From an uncultured Parafilimonas sp. (GTDB taxonomy: Bacteria; Bacteroidota; Bacteroidia; Chitinophagales; Chitinophagaceae), in assembly GCA_903882935.1 (NCBI GenBank), contig CAIRZB010000061.1, positions 1-64,000 of the forward strand: 64,000 nucleotides of DNA, in the 5' to 3' direction. Under the pieces are notes generated by a model, which did no database searches, had not been told where the DNA came from, and worked only from the letters and a program-made list of their open reading frames with translations. This document shows positions 45,006 to 55,811 of this stretch, one piece after another. Made by a program: the position numbers and the translations under genes. Each line of letters begins with the position of its first letter. Position 1 is the first letter of the stretch.

Positions 45006-45242
45006 ACAGTGGTTTAATTGAAAAATCGTTAGTTAAATGGTTTATCTAAATGATGTCATGAAATTGCAATATTTTATCCAATTAAAAAAATAATTTCATC
45101 GGAAAAAATGCCCCAATCACCGGGAAAACCTGTTTTAGCCGCATTTTTGTTCGTCTTACCCTTCTTTTTTGGGTATTAGTATTTAACAATTTTTGGGTTT
45201 GTCGATAATTTTATTTGTTTGTGAGGGGGCAGCCTTTAAAGA

Positions 45243-45280
45243 CCAACAAGCCCGTTTAAGCAAATAAACGGGCTTGTTGG
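45243..45280 (-). terminator. Terminator after the YtxH gene
   Basis: A perfect 16-bp stem CCAACAAGCCCGTTTA / TAAACGGGCTTGTTGG with a 6-base loop, 23 bases downstream of the YtxH stop on the minus strand. Confidence 0.75.
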
Positions 45281-45303
45281 GTTGGCTATTTTATTGGCTA
45301 TCG

Positions 45304-45606
45304 CTAGGCATTTGCTTCGTCAGCAACCTTGTTATAGCTTTCTTTGCTGGCTGCAATCAGCTTTAAAATGCGGGCTTTCACATCCTCGCTCAAGCCCTCC
45401 GCCTGGTTTTGCACCACATCCTTTAGCTCGTCCAGTTCGTCTGCGGCTGTGCCAGCCAAGCGCAATAACTTATTTTTAAGCTTTTCCGACGTATCAACAA
45501 TCTTCTTGCGGGTTTCCGCACCAGATGCGGGTGCTGTAAGCAGGCCAATTACAGTACCAGCCACAATGCCCGATGCCACACCGATGATTAATTTTTGCAT
45601 GCTCAT
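45304..45606 (-). CDS. YtxH domain protein
   Basis: This 100-residue protein has an N-terminal membrane helix with the YtxH pattern (IIGVASGIVAGTVIGLLTAPASGAETRKKI), then a long amphipathic helical part (LKNKLLRLAGTAADEL to EDVKARILKLIAAS). YtxH proteins are membrane-tethered and often general-stress related. The next in-frame ATG two codons on is an alternative start. It is a single gene with its own terminator. Confidence 0.93.
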   Translation of the reverse strand: MSMQKLIIGVASGIVAGTVIGLLTAPASGAETRKKIVDTSEKLKNKLLRLAGTAADELDELKDVVQNQAEGLSEDVKARILKLIAASKESYNKVADEANA

Positions 45607-45804
45607 AATGTTTATCTTTTAGGTTAATGATAAACATCCTTATCCAATTATCTTGCCAAAATAAAAGTGGTAATAGTTCCGGTCATTTTTTGGTAATCCC
45701 TTAACCATTTTAGCCTACGTTTAGCCTTGAAGCAACCGCTTTGTTGATTAAAATCATATACACTTTCTAAGGTCAATAACCCAAAATGTGTACATGGGCT
45801 ATTG

Positions 45805-46797
45805 TTAGTCCCATTGGTATTGTATGCCTGCTGCCTTGCGAATTGCGTCAAGGGTTTCTATCAAATCAATCGAGTCTTGGTGGCTCATCACCGGGCTTTC
45901 TGGCAGGCCCTGCCTCAGGCAATCCCCTGCATGCCTAGCCTCGTATTGGTAGCCAAACCCACTGCTGTCTTTGTCAACCCCAATTTTTTGCGTTTCGGCG
46001 TTGCCGCCGCTGTATTCAAGGTTGGCGGTAAGGTTGTGAAAGCGGTTGGTCATCCTAATGCGGCCATCCCTGCCCGTAATGTCAGCCTCCACGGCAGTAT
46101 TGCCCGAAATGGTGGAAAATAACTGGGCCACAGCACCATTCTTGTAGGTAAACGAAACCAAGCATTGCTCATCTACGCCAGACCGGGTGGGGGTCATAGT
46201 TGCCTGTATAACATCTGGCTTGCCCAACAGGCTCAGCGCCACAAACACTGGGTAAATGCCAATATCCAGCAGCGAACCGCCGCCTAAGGCAGGGTCGTAC
46301 AGCCTTGCCGGTTCCGGTTCGGTGGTTGTAAAGCCAAAATCAGCCCTTATACTGGTAATCTGGCCAATCATACCCTCTTTTATCATTTGCTGCACCTTAA
46401 TAAATTGGGGCAAAAACTTACTCCAAAGGGCCTCCATTAAAAATAATTTTTTTTCTTGTGCCTTTGCAACCATGGCCTTTACTTGCCTTGCGTTCATGGC
46501 AAAAGGCTTTTCGCACAAAACAGCCTTGCCGTGTTCAAGGCAAAGCAAGGTGTTTTCGTAATGCAGCATGTGCGGTGTGGCAATGTAAATAATGTCAACC
46601 TCGGGGTTACTTACCAACTCCTCGTAGCTGTGGTAGCGGTTAGGGATATTAAAATCGTCAGCAAACGCGTCGCAAGTGGTTTTGTTGCGGCTGCCCACGG
46701 CTACCAACTGGGCATCGCTAACAAGGCTAAGGTCAGATGCAAATTTGCGGGCGATACGGCCGGCACCTAATATACCCCAGCGAATAATTTGTGGCAT
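45805..46797 (-). CDS. Gfo/Idh/MocA family oxidoreductase
   Basis: A 330-residue NAD(P)-dependent dehydrogenase with Rossmann loop GILGAGRIARKFASDL, the conserved ALCEKPFAMN (EKP motif) and the C-terminal domain with GGGSLLDIGIYPV. It belongs to the dihydrodiol dehydrogenase/glucose-fructose oxidoreductase type. It oxidises or reduces a sugar or sugar-like alcohol, but the substrate cannot be named. The start at 46797 (MPQIIRWGIL) replaces a longer open frame. Confidence 0.93.
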   Translation of the reverse strand: MPQIIRWGILGAGRIARKFASDLSLVSDAQLVAVGSRNKTTCDAFADDFNIPNRYHSYEELVSNPEVDIIYIATPHMLHYENTLLCLEHGKAVLCEKPFAMNARQVKAMVAKAQEKKLFLMEALWSKFLPQFIKVQQMIKEGMIGQITSIRADFGFTTTEPEPARLYDPALGGGSLLDIGIYPVFVALSLLGKPDVIQATMTPTRSGVDEQCLVSFTYKNGAVAQLFSTISGNTAVEADITGRDGRIRMTNRFHNLTANLEYSGGNAETQKIGVDKDSSGFGYQYEARHAGDCLRQGLPESPVMSHQDSIDLIETLDAIRKAAGIQYQWD

Positions 46798-46852
46798 GCA
46801 GTTTTTTGGGGTACAAGTTAAGGAAGAAAATGGCAAGCCTTGTGTACGGGGC

Positions 46853-46879
46853 AAAAAAAATCCCCGCCAGGGGCGGGGA
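46853..46879 (-). terminator. Terminator on the minus strand
   Basis: A stem of 8 bp (TCCCCGCC / GGCGGGGA) with a 3-base loop is preceded on the plus strand by eight As, that is, a T-run on the minus strand. It supports transcription of the small gene at 46895-47098. Confidence 0.8.
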
Positions 46880-46894
46880 CTTATAACTGCGGTT

Positions 46895-47098
46895 TTAGTT
46901 CCAAAAACTTGCGCGCCTTGACTGCGAGCTTCTTTTCATTTTTTGAATGTTCCAAAGGCTTGCGGCGGCGAATGTATTTTTTTGCGATGGTTTTGTTGTG
47001 TCTACACCTGTGGCCACTGTTTCATTCACTTGGTTAACTAAATTCCTCCATTCATCCTGGTCCATATCAATTATGGAACCTGTAACATTGTTGTTCAT
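46895..47098 (-). CDS. Small protein with LWNIQ motif
   Basis: The 67-residue frame starts MNNNVTGSIIDMDQDEWRNL and ends in a basic tail (SLWNIQKMKRSSQSRRASF). A C-terminal LWNIQ followed by Arg/Lys is a pattern I associate with short conserved proteins of Bacteroidota. A strong terminator lies 15 bases past the stop, which favours a real gene. Its function is unknown. Confidence 0.55.
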   Translation of the reverse strand: MNNNVTGSIIDMDQDEWRNLVNQVNETVATGVDTTKPSQKNTFAAASLWNIQKMKRSSQSRRASFWN

Positions 47099-47570
47099 AA
47101 ACGTTGTGTTTGTTCTAATTAAAAGTCTTCTGTGGCAAACAACAATTGTCTTGGCGACACGTTAGCGGGGCTTCAAATGGTAAACAACCTGTGGGGTATA
47201 ATGTAATACAGTTCCTAATTGCGTTGCAAATATACATTGTAATGCTTAATAAAAAAAATGTTGGTGGTTGCATTGTGATGACGGGGTTAAATGGATGATG
47301 GGTGGTGTATATTTTGAAACCCTTTAGCAACAACGCCTACAGCTGTTATAACAGTGCTTATGTATTTGGTTTTTGTTAACAGCTCGTTTAAAAGGGTTAT
47401 GTTGTATGGCGCTTAACCACAATTGCTGTTGAAATGGGATAGGTTTTATATTGCGTGTAGTTTTATTATATAATGGTGGTATGCAGGCACTAAAATGGAT
47501 ATGCCATTCTTTTTTTACCTAGTATTGGATGGTTTTTAAACACCATAAAATTTTACCTTTGCCTTATACC
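47099..47570. other. Intergenic region, no gene seen
   Basis: About 470 bases upstream of two divergent genes. It is AT-rich, with no recognisable RNA, repeat or long frame. A weak -7-like box may lie near 47555, but I cannot support one. Confidence 0.4.
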
Positions 47571-48200
47571 ATGGATAATAATTTTAACACCAAGCAACTT
47601 TCAGAAGACACCAAGAATATACTTGGCCTGCAATTGCCCACCGACCCTCGGTGGGTTGACTTAGCCGGTATAAGCCTAGCCGAGATTTTGACTGACCATG
47701 CTTACTGCGAGCAAAAAGCCGCGACTACTTGTATTTCGCTCATCCAAAAAAATTCGGATAAAGAAAAGCTGGTAAACGAGCTGGCACCCATAGTTACGGA
47801 GGAATGGGGGCATTTTCGTTTGGTATTGCAGGAACTGCGCAAACGCAATTTGCAGTTGGGCAAACAGCGCAAAGATGAATATGTAAACAAGTTGCTGGTT
47901 TTTCAACACAAAGGCGGCAGCAACGAGGATAGATTTTTAGACCAAATGCTTACCATGGCCCTGATTGAAGCGAGGAGCTGTGAGCGTTTTAAGCGCCTGA
48001 GTGAGGGGTTGAAAGATGCCTATTTGAGCAATTTTTACCGCCGCTTTATGGAAAGTGAAGCGGGGCATTACACCTTGTTTATCGGCTTGGCTGAAACCTA
48101 TATTGATGCCGCCAAAGTGCGTAAGCGCTGGGCGGAATGGTTGGCATATGAGGCTGAAGTAATGCAAACCCTAGAAGTTAGGGGGGATAGGATACATTAA
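47571..48200 (+). CDS. miaE: tRNA-(ms2io6A)-hydroxylase
   Basis: This 209-residue ferritin-like di-iron protein carries E/H pairs at TEEWGHFRLVLQEL, the EARSCERF helix and ESEAGHYTLFIGLAETY, which are the MiaE iron-ligand motifs. It hydroxylates the modified adenosine at position 37 of tRNA. The start at 47571 (MDNNFNTKQL) is chosen over an upstream start 14 codons earlier. Confidence 0.92.
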   Translation: MDNNFNTKQLSEDTKNILGLQLPTDPRWVDLAGISLAEILTDHAYCEQKAATTCISLIQKNSDKEKLVNELAPIVTEEWGHFRLVLQELRKRNLQLGKQRKDEYVNKLLVFQHKGGSNEDRFLDQMLTMALIEARSCERFKRLSEGLKDAYLSNFYRRFMESEAGHYTLFIGLAETYIDAAKVRKRWAEWLAYEAEVMQTLEVRGDRIH

Positions 48201-48244
48201 CCCCATCCCCCGACCGTACCGGCACGGGAGGGCCTAAATGGGGG
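48201..48244. repeat. C/G-run palindromic repeat after miaE
   Basis: CCCCATCCCCCG at the left end is answered by ATGGGGG at the right end, with GTACCGGCAC-type pairing in the middle. It follows the miaE stop at once and belongs to the same style of element as 49041-49077 and 50311-50334. Confidence 0.5.
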
Positions 48245-48480
48245 TAATTGGCGGTTGTATTTTCTTATGTTAGCACCAAAGGGGTGACATATAATAGCGA
48301 TAAGTGAAGCCCATCGGTAAATCAAAAATGCTTTGTAGTAAGCCTTATAAGACGTAAATATATTTTGGGTTGGAAAAGCTGAATTTGGCTATAATAGTAC
48401 AAGGGTGCGACGCAACTATGCTCAATAGAAATTCCTTTGATAGGTTAAAAACATGTATTTTGAATTATCCCTCTATAACA

Positions 48481-49485
48481 TTACTGCTGAAAATATTCTA
48501 ACTCCTCGTCAAAATTTAAGTAAGCGTGTTGCTCTTGCAGCACTTTTACCTTCTCCAACTGAGTTTGCAAGAACCTTTTGTGCATCGAGGACTGTGGATT
48601 AAAGGGCTTATGCTTTCTGGCAGTGACTATTTTTTTTATCTCTTCCATCAAAGCCCTTGTATCATCGCCCATGCAACTTTCGGCAAACATTTCCAACACA
48701 TATTGTGTGCCGGCATAATTGGGGTGGGCAAGGTCAATATCGTAAAAACGGTAATCGCGCAGCACGTCAATCACCAACTCATAGGCGGGAAAATAATAGA
48801 ACTTGTCAAATTTGTTCACCATGTGGTGTGCAGCCTCAATAAGGCGCGCTTTGCTGCGGTTATTATCAACCACACCGTCTCGCAAATGCCTAACTGGGCT
48901 GATGGTAAATATAATCTTCAATGTTGGGTTGAATTGAAACAATTGATGGATAGTGCCATCCAAGGCAGTAACGGTTTCCTCAATGGTGCAAAGATGTTTG
49001 ATAAATTGTTTGGCCGCCACCTTGTGGCAGTTGGCTACCTCGCGCCCTACCCCTTCGCCACCCGTGGAGAGGGGAGATTCAGTTACGAGCTTGTAAACAA
49101 ATGACGAACCCAGGGTTATTATTAGCCAGTCAGCCTGTTGAAGATAGTTGTGGGCCCTAGCCTGCGACTGGTTTATGGTGTTTAAACACGCCTGTCTATC
49201 AGGGTTGGAAAAACGGCTGTGGTGCTGCCAGCTATGCCAGCATTCGTCTGCATAAAAAAGCCCATCCTCCGTATATTGCTTGTTTTGTATGTACGACACA
49301 AGGCTTTTGCAAACACTTATAGGGTCAAACAATATGCCATTGGGGTTTTGCAGCACATTAAACTTCGCCTCCTGTAAATGGTTGCCGATATGCTCCGTAA
49401 AACAGGAACCCGTTAACAATATTTTGTCGCGGTAAGTTATGGACGGTTGCAACGGTTGTATGTTTATGGCCGTTTGTAATTGCAT
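48481..49485 (-). CDS. GSCFA domain protein with an in-frame repeat insertion
   Basis: The 334-residue protein opens with ITYRDKILLTGSCFTEHIGNHL, the GSCF motif of the family. Other features are WLIITLGSSFVYKL, FTISPVRHLRDG and DLAHPNYAGTQYVLEMFAESC. GSCFA proteins resemble GDSL-type hydrolases with Ser, Asp and His. The segment TESPLSTGGEGVGREVANCHK has a Gly-rich piece (SPLSTGGEGVGR) encoded by a palindromic repeat (49041-49077). Family members normally go almost directly from the strand to VANCHK. The start is the ATG at 49485. Confidence 0.85.
   Translation of the reverse strand: MQLQTAINIQPLQPSITYRDKILLTGSCFTEHIGNHLQEAKFNVLQNPNGILFDPISVCKSLVSYIQNKQYTEDGLFYADECWHSWQHHSRFSNPDRQACLNTINQSQARAHNYLQQADWLIITLGSSFVYKLVTESPLSTGGEGVGREVANCHKVAAKQFIKHLCTIEETVTALDGTIHQLFQFNPTLKIIFTISPVRHLRDGVVDNNRSKARLIEAAHHMVNKFDKFYYFPAYELVIDVLRDYRFYDIDLAHPNYAGTQYVLEMFAESCMGDDTRALMEEIKKIVTARKHKPFNPQSSMHKRFLQTQLEKVKVLQEQHAYLNFDEELEYFQQ
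49041..49077. repeat. Palindromic repeat inside the GSCFA gene
   Basis: CGCCCTACCCCTTCGCCACC followed by CGTGGAGAGGGG. The core CGTGGAGAGGGG also occurs at 50311-50334. Here it is read in frame as an inserted loop. Confidence 0.55.
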
Positions 49486-49608
49486 AGTTGCGTTAATTTC
49501 CAAATTAAGAAAAGTACCAAATTGCCAAAGGCATCAGGTGTTGAAAAATGACCAAATTTTGAAAAACCTAAATCAGGAAAGGCTACAATTGGGAAAATGC
49601 AGTTAACA

Positions 49609-50082
49609 CTAAAAAGCAAAATCAAGTTGCAGCGTATTGCCCACCGGCAGTGCGTGCCATTGGGCTATCAACGCACGAAGGTAGGTACGAATAGTATCAA
49701 TTTCAACAACGCCAAGTACGGGCGCTGCATATTTTGTATCAACCGTTTCGTGTGCTTGTTTAATAACGGCATTCATATCAGCAAAATTACCTTGTACCGT
49801 CTCCATTAAAAACAGGTTGGCCATGTTTTCGGCATAAACAGCCTCCTTTGTTATAAGCACGGCGTTGCGTTTATCCCTATCCTCAAAATCCTGTATGGAT
49901 ATGCCGCTGTTAAGCATGCCACAAAAAGCAGTGGTATAGCCCAATACTTTTTCCAACGCATAATGGCTTAGGTCGTGCAGGACAAAAAAATCATCACTGT
50001 ACATCCACGTTTCTGTGCCATTGCCGCGAACGTATTTAATCACGTTTTTTTTACCGCTGAATTTGGTTATTTGTAGTTGCAT
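49609..50082 (-). CDS. Conserved protein of unknown function with HDLSHYALE motif
   Basis: The 157-residue cytoplasmic protein has no signal. The motif DDFFVLHDLSHYALEKVLGY, with two His and several acidic residues, could bind a metal. A Leu-rich C-terminal helix (YLRALIAQWHALPVG) follows. I know similar short Bacteroidota proteins only as hypothetical. It starts MQLQITKFSGKK and lies alone between repeats. Confidence 0.7.
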   Translation of the reverse strand: MQLQITKFSGKKNVIKYVRGNGTETWMYSDDFFVLHDLSHYALEKVLGYTTAFCGMLNSGISIQDFEDRDKRNAVLITKEAVYAENMANLFLMETVQGNFADMNAVIKQAHETVDTKYAAPVLGVVEIDTIRTYLRALIAQWHALPVGNTLQLDFAF

Positions 50083-50310
50083 GGTAAATTAAATATCACA
50101 AAAATATTTCATCGGCAAGTTGCAAACACTTTTATACTGCATTAGGCTTAATAGTTACTGAAAGTTGTTGTTCGGTTAGTAGTTTTTATCGGAGTCTGGC
50201 TTTGCATTTGCAAGGCAAAGGTAATAAAAGACGGGATGCATAATGTTTAGTTATTCATCGTTTATACCGGGCAGGGGAAATTGTTTTTTTAAATTGATAG
50301 TTTATCTCGA

Positions 50311-50334
50311 ACCCCTCTGCGCGTGGAGAGGGGT
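50311..50334. repeat. Palindromic repeat, ACCCCTC/GAGGGGT
   Basis: The arms ACCCCTC (50311-50317) and GAGGGGT (50328-50334) enclose TGCGCGTGGA. It shares GTGGAGAGGGG with the insertion in the GSCFA gene. Confidence 0.6.
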
Positions 50335-50349
50335 TGGGTGGTGTTACAC

Positions 50350-50714
50350 CTAAAAGAAAAACCTTTCCGATATAATCTTGCCATCCTTTACCTCAAAAAC
50401 GCATACCTCTTCTTTTGCCATTCGTGGCCTGTTTTTAAAGGTTACATCCCTTTTTAAACTAGGCTAAAAAAGGTGGCGGCCACAATCGGCTGGCCGCAAT
50501 ATTGGCTGTGCGTGGTTTCAATCATGGCATCGTTTGCTTCACTCTTGGCTTTGATGGCCTCGCGGCCGGTAATGGTAACTGCCTGCCCCCATGCGGCTAC
50601 TTTTTCTGGTTCGTTGCAAATGATGTTTTCATCGTGCAATTCTTCCCTTATCTCGGCCCATTTGCCTTGTGTTGCCAATTGGTAGTAGCGGTTTGCAATG
50701 TCTTGTGTTGTCAT
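50350..50714 (-). pseudogene. SnoaL-like (NTF2-fold) gene with a frameshift
   Basis: The first 86 codons (MTTQDIANRYYQLATQGKW to IVAATFFSLV) match the start of SnoaL-like NTF2-fold proteins and then stop. Changing frame by -1 around 50455-50465, the sequence continues KRDVTFKNRPRMAKEEVCVF and on to EVKDGKIISERFFF, exactly the C-terminal strand pattern of the family. No slippery heptamer fits the site, so this looks like an indel mutation or an assembly error rather than programmed shifting. A full protein would have about 120 residues. Confidence 0.7.
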
Positions 50715-51053
50715 AAATATTCTTTTTTTTGAAATAAATTTTTAACAGTACAAAGTTGGACGTGGGCAGTGACAACCCTCTGTCAGCAGGGTTTTAGATT
50801 GAGGAAAAAATATTGATTGGCGAAATATTGTGCCAATTTGGCCCCTCTTTATACCCATAATAGGCTGGTAACTATTTTAAGCTTGCCTGTTGGTATAGTT
50901 TGTTAACACAGTGCAGAAAATTAATATGGTCAGGGCTGGTTATGGCTGCTGAAACTATTTCTACTTATTGTAAAAATAGAACGGCCACAAAATTTATTTT
51001 GGCAAATAAAAATTATTGCTATTTTTGAAAATATATAAGCACTTATATAATTT
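50715..51053. other. Intergenic region before the MarR gene
   Basis: About 340 bases, AT-rich close to the MarR start, where an operator for autoregulation would be expected. I see no clear palindrome, RNA or coding sequence. Confidence 0.35.
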
Positions 51054-51533
51054 ATGAATTTTTACCGTGACTTAGGTTTTCTTGTGTTCGGCAGCAGGCT
51101 GCGGCGGCTGAGCGAGGCCTTTTTAAGCGATGTAAACAGCATTTATAAAGCCCATAAAATACCATTTGATGCCGCTTGGTTCCCGGTGTTTTATATATTG
51201 TCAGTGGAGGGGGAGGTGTCCATCCGCAAGATTTCCGACGAGCTAAGCATTAGCCACTCAGCCGCCAGCCAGATGGTTAGCAGCCTGCAGGAAAAAGGGT
51301 TGATAAAGTCAACCGTGTCAAAAAAAGACGCACGGCATAAAGTGGTGGCCTTTACGCCTAAGGGGCAAAAACTGCTGCAAAAAATACAGCCGGTATGGAA
51401 AGGCCTGCAACAGGCCATGGAAGAACTTGCTGGCGGGGAGGCCGAAAGCAAGCTGGTATTAACCGCACTAGCACAGATAGAGGATAAACTACAGGAAAAA
51501 ACATTGTTGGAAAGGATTGAAGCATATTTATAA
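51054..51533 (+). CDS. MarR family transcriptional regulator
   Basis: The 159-residue protein has a winged helix at about 60-110 (SIRKISDELSISHSAASQMVSSLQEKGLIKSTVSKKDARHKVVAFT), preceded and followed by dimerisation helices. The -RHKVVAFTPKG wing is typical. MarR proteins repress and respond to small ligands. hutH begins 13 bases later, so this regulator probably controls histidine use, in contrast to the HutC/HutP regulators known elsewhere. The ligand is not known. Confidence 0.92.
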   Translation: MNFYRDLGFLVFGSRLRRLSEAFLSDVNSIYKAHKIPFDAAWFPVFYILSVEGEVSIRKISDELSISHSAASQMVSSLQEKGLIKSTVSKKDARHKVVAFTPKGQKLLQKIQPVWKGLQQAMEELAGGEAESKLVLTALAQIEDKLQEKTLLERIEAYL

Positions 51534-51545
51534 AGATTACTTGCC

Positions 51546-53069
51546 ATGGCTGCCAACTTTTTTAATTTAGATGACAACGAGCTGAGTTTTGAAACGTTTA
51601 AAGCACTGTTGGGGCATAACTGCAAGGTGTGTATACCCCCTGCCGCAGCAGAAAAAATCGTAAAATGCAGGCAATACCTCGACGTAAAAATTGAAGGCAG
51701 CGATAACCTGTTTTACGGCATAAACACCGGCTTTGGGTTTTTGCAGAATGTAAAAATTGATGCCGGGCAAATAGAGAAACTGCAGTACAACCTTTTGGCC
51801 AGCCATGCTTGCGGGCTGGGGGAGGAGGTACCTAAGGAAATAGTAAAACTGATGCTGGCACTTAAAATAAAGTCGCTCAGCTACGGCCACAGCGGTGTGC
51901 AGCTTGCCACCGTGCAACGCCTGGCCGATATGTATAATAATGATGTGCTGCCGGTAATTTACAACCAAGGCTCGTTAGGAGCCTCTGGCGACTTGGCACC
52001 TTTGAGCCATTTAAGCCTGCCGTTGATTGGGTTAGGTGAGGTTTACACACGATATGACACGAATGGAAAAGAATGGACACGTAAACCGTCGGCTGAAGTA
52101 TTGCAGCAGTTTGGCTGGCAGCCCATACACCTGCAAAGCAAAGAAGGGCTGGCACTTATAAACGGTACCCAGTTTATGGCGGCCTATGGTATGTGGTGCC
52201 TGAACAAAAGTGCCCATTTGTTAAAAATGGCCGATTTAATTACCGCGCTCTCCTTTGATGCGTTTGATTGTATTGCCGAGCCATTGCACCCCAACATACA
52301 CCGCATACGCCCACACAAAGGGCAGGGGCAAACGGCCAAAACCATCGCTGGTTATTTGGCTGGCAGTGAGATTAATGCCGGGGTTAAAAAGCAAGTGCAG
52401 GATCCTTACTCGTTTCGTTGTGTGCCGCAGGTACATGGTGCCACCAAGGATGTGTTTGCCAATGTACTGGAGGTGTTTTTAACCGAGATAAACTCTGTTA
52501 CGGACAACCCCAATATTTTCCCCGATGAGGATTTGATAGTGAGCGGCGGCAACTTTCACGGGCAGCCACTTGCGCTGCACCTTGATTTCTTGGCCATCGC
52601 CATGAGCGAGTTGGCCAACATAAGCGAAAGGCGTACTTACCAGTTAATCAGCGGCCAACGGGAGTTACCCATGTTTCTGGTAAAAGAGGCCGGCCTAAAC
52701 AGCGGGTTTATGATACCGCAATACACAGCGGCCGGCATTGTAAGCGAAAACAAGCAGTTGTGCACGCCTGCCTCGGTGGATTCCATCTCCTCCTCCAATA
52801 ACCAGGAAGATCATGTGAGCATGGGTGCCAACGCCGCCACAAAATGCCTGCGCGTGATAAACAACGTGGAAAAAGTGCTGGCCATCGAATTGTTAAGCGC
52901 CGCCCAGGCGCTGGATTTTAGGCGGCCGCTAAAAACATCCCCGGAGTTGGAGACATTGCATTATACCTTTAGGCAGGTGGTAAGTTTTAACGAGGCCGAC
53001 AGGGTGCTGCATGACGATATGGTAGCGGCGATTGGGTTTGTGAGGGAGTATGATTTTATGGAGTTGTAA
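51546..53069 (+). CDS. hutH: Histidine ammonia-lyase
   Basis: This 507-residue enzyme converts L-histidine to trans-urocanate and ammonia. The MIO cofactor triplet Ala146-Ser147-Gly148 sits in GSLGASGDLAPLSH. YGINTGFGFL near residue 60 and the NPxxF-type TDNPNIFPDEDL and GNFHGQPLAL segments near 320-345 support histidine rather than phenylalanine specificity. It is directly preceded by a MarR regulator. hutU follows some 900 bases later, after a toxin-antitoxin pair. Confidence 0.96.
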   Translation: MAANFFNLDDNELSFETFKALLGHNCKVCIPPAAAEKIVKCRQYLDVKIEGSDNLFYGINTGFGFLQNVKIDAGQIEKLQYNLLASHACGLGEEVPKEIVKLMLALKIKSLSYGHSGVQLATVQRLADMYNNDVLPVIYNQGSLGASGDLAPLSHLSLPLIGLGEVYTRYDTNGKEWTRKPSAEVLQQFGWQPIHLQSKEGLALINGTQFMAAYGMWCLNKSAHLLKMADLITALSFDAFDCIAEPLHPNIHRIRPHKGQGQTAKTIAGYLAGSEINAGVKKQVQDPYSFRCVPQVHGATKDVFANVLEVFLTEINSVTDNPNIFPDEDLIVSGGNFHGQPLALHLDFLAIAMSELANISERRTYQLISGQRELPMFLVKEAGLNSGFMIPQYTAAGIVSENKQLCTPASVDSISSSNNQEDHVSMGANAATKCLRVINNVEKVLAIELLSAAQALDFRRPLKTSPELETLHYTFRQVVSFNEADRVLHDDMVAAIGFVREYDFMEL

Positions 53070-53109
53070 GGGATTGGATGATTTTGTAATTTTAGGAAAA
53101 TTATGTGTT

Positions 53110-53349
53110 ATGGAAGTGAAAGAAATAATACCAACAGGAAGGTTTACAAGGGCGCAGCTTGATTTGCTAAAGATGTTCTCTAACCAGATTCCAGACAAAG
53201 ATTGGGAAGCGATAAGGGATTATGCAAAACACTACTTTGCTCAACGCGCCACTGAAGAAATGGACAAGCTTTTTGAAGAAAATGGGTGGGGTGAGGAAAA
53301 AATTGAAGAATGGGCTAATACACATATGCGAACACCTTATATAAAATGA
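53110..53349 (+). CDS. Putative antitoxin of a PIN-type pair
   Basis: The 79-residue acidic protein starts MEVKEIIPTGRFTRAQ. It is mainly helical, with charged C-terminal residues (EEMDKLFEENGWGEEKIEEW). It overlaps the PIN toxin start by four bases (ATGA), the usual order for antitoxin first. No DNA-binding motif is obvious, so its type is open. The pair sits between hutH and hutU. Confidence 0.75.
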   Translation: MEVKEIIPTGRFTRAQLDLLKMFSNQIPDKDWEAIRDYAKHYFAQRATEEMDKLFEENGWGEEKIEEWANTHMRTPYIK

Positions 53350-53756
53350 GAGTAGTCATTGACACCAATGTTTTAGTTATTTCCATTCCCGGAAAATCAA
53401 AATATAGGCCAATATTCGACGCTTATCTTTTTAACAAAATATCGCTTGTTATTACTACGTCGATTTTCTTTGAATATGTTGAAATATTGCAACAACTTTC
53501 TAAGTCAGGTATTGCAAAATATATCGAAGATTCGTTGGTTGCCGCATCAAATGTAATTACTCCTTCAATCTATTATTATTGGCAATTGGTGGACATTGAT
53601 GTGGATGATAACAAATTTACAGATGCCTATATTGCGGGAGATGCCGAATACCTTGTTACAAATGATACCCATTTTGCTGATGTAAAGCGAAAGGGTTTTC
53701 CAAACATAAATATTGTATCTGCCGATGAGTTTTTGGAGATTATAAACAACTTATGA
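53346..53756 (+). CDS. PIN domain toxin (VapC/COG1569-like)
   Basis: The 136-residue PIN-domain ribonuclease has the N-terminal VVIDTNVLV (D6), the central EYVEIL Glu, and the C-terminal DNKFTDAYIAGDAEYLVTNDTHF with acidic residues, making a metal-binding site. It belongs to the COG1569-like 'putative toxin-antitoxin system toxin component' group. Free toxin would cleave RNA, and the upstream 79-residue protein should neutralise it. The translational overlap is typical. It lies inside the hut cluster. Confidence 0.9.
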   Translation: MRVVIDTNVLVISIPGKSKYRPIFDAYLFNKISLVITTSIFFEYVEILQQLSKSGIAKYIEDSLVAASNVITPSIYYYWQLVDIDVDDNKFTDAYIAGDAEYLVTNDTHFADVKRKGFPNINIVSADEFLEIINNL

Positions 53757-53989
53757 TGAGTTATAGTTAACGCCCCTTCTTTTAGCCCAACAGCATTCCT
53801 ACAGCCGCAGTGTGCGACGCCCGTCCGATCCGGTGGCCGGCCGGGCAACAAAAGCGTCATTAATAACCAAAAGCTCAGTACAAAAATATAATTATCAAAA
53901 CGACTAGCATTAGAGGAAAGCACTATCGAATCTGAAAAATCAGTCAAATCATCAAATCCCGTAAATCGTGGTCAAAAATCCTATAAATC

Positions 53990-55651
<1,662 letters not shown>

Positions 55652-55811
55652 CTGCAGAACTACAGCGGTTTGTAAAGGTAAAATACGTTGGAGGAAACTT
55701 GTAGGCCATTTTTATACCTACGGTCCGTTAAACTGGCATTGTTAAACACGCTAACAATTTTTGGCACGGTTTTGACACCATGTGCCGTGTTCTATAACCA
55801 AAAATATTGCC

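Noticed and set aside
47115-47333. 72-codon minus-strand frame
   Set aside because: The product is rich in Cys, Pro and Ile without order, and no terminator or neighbour supports it.
50440-50470. Programmed -1 frameshift in the SnoaL-like gene
   Set aside because: No X-XXY-YYZ slippery heptamer in the zero frame is present, and the family is not known to use recoding.
50454-50714. Complete 86-residue SnoaL-like protein
   Set aside because: The missing C-terminal half is readable in the next frame, so it is better described as a frameshifted gene.
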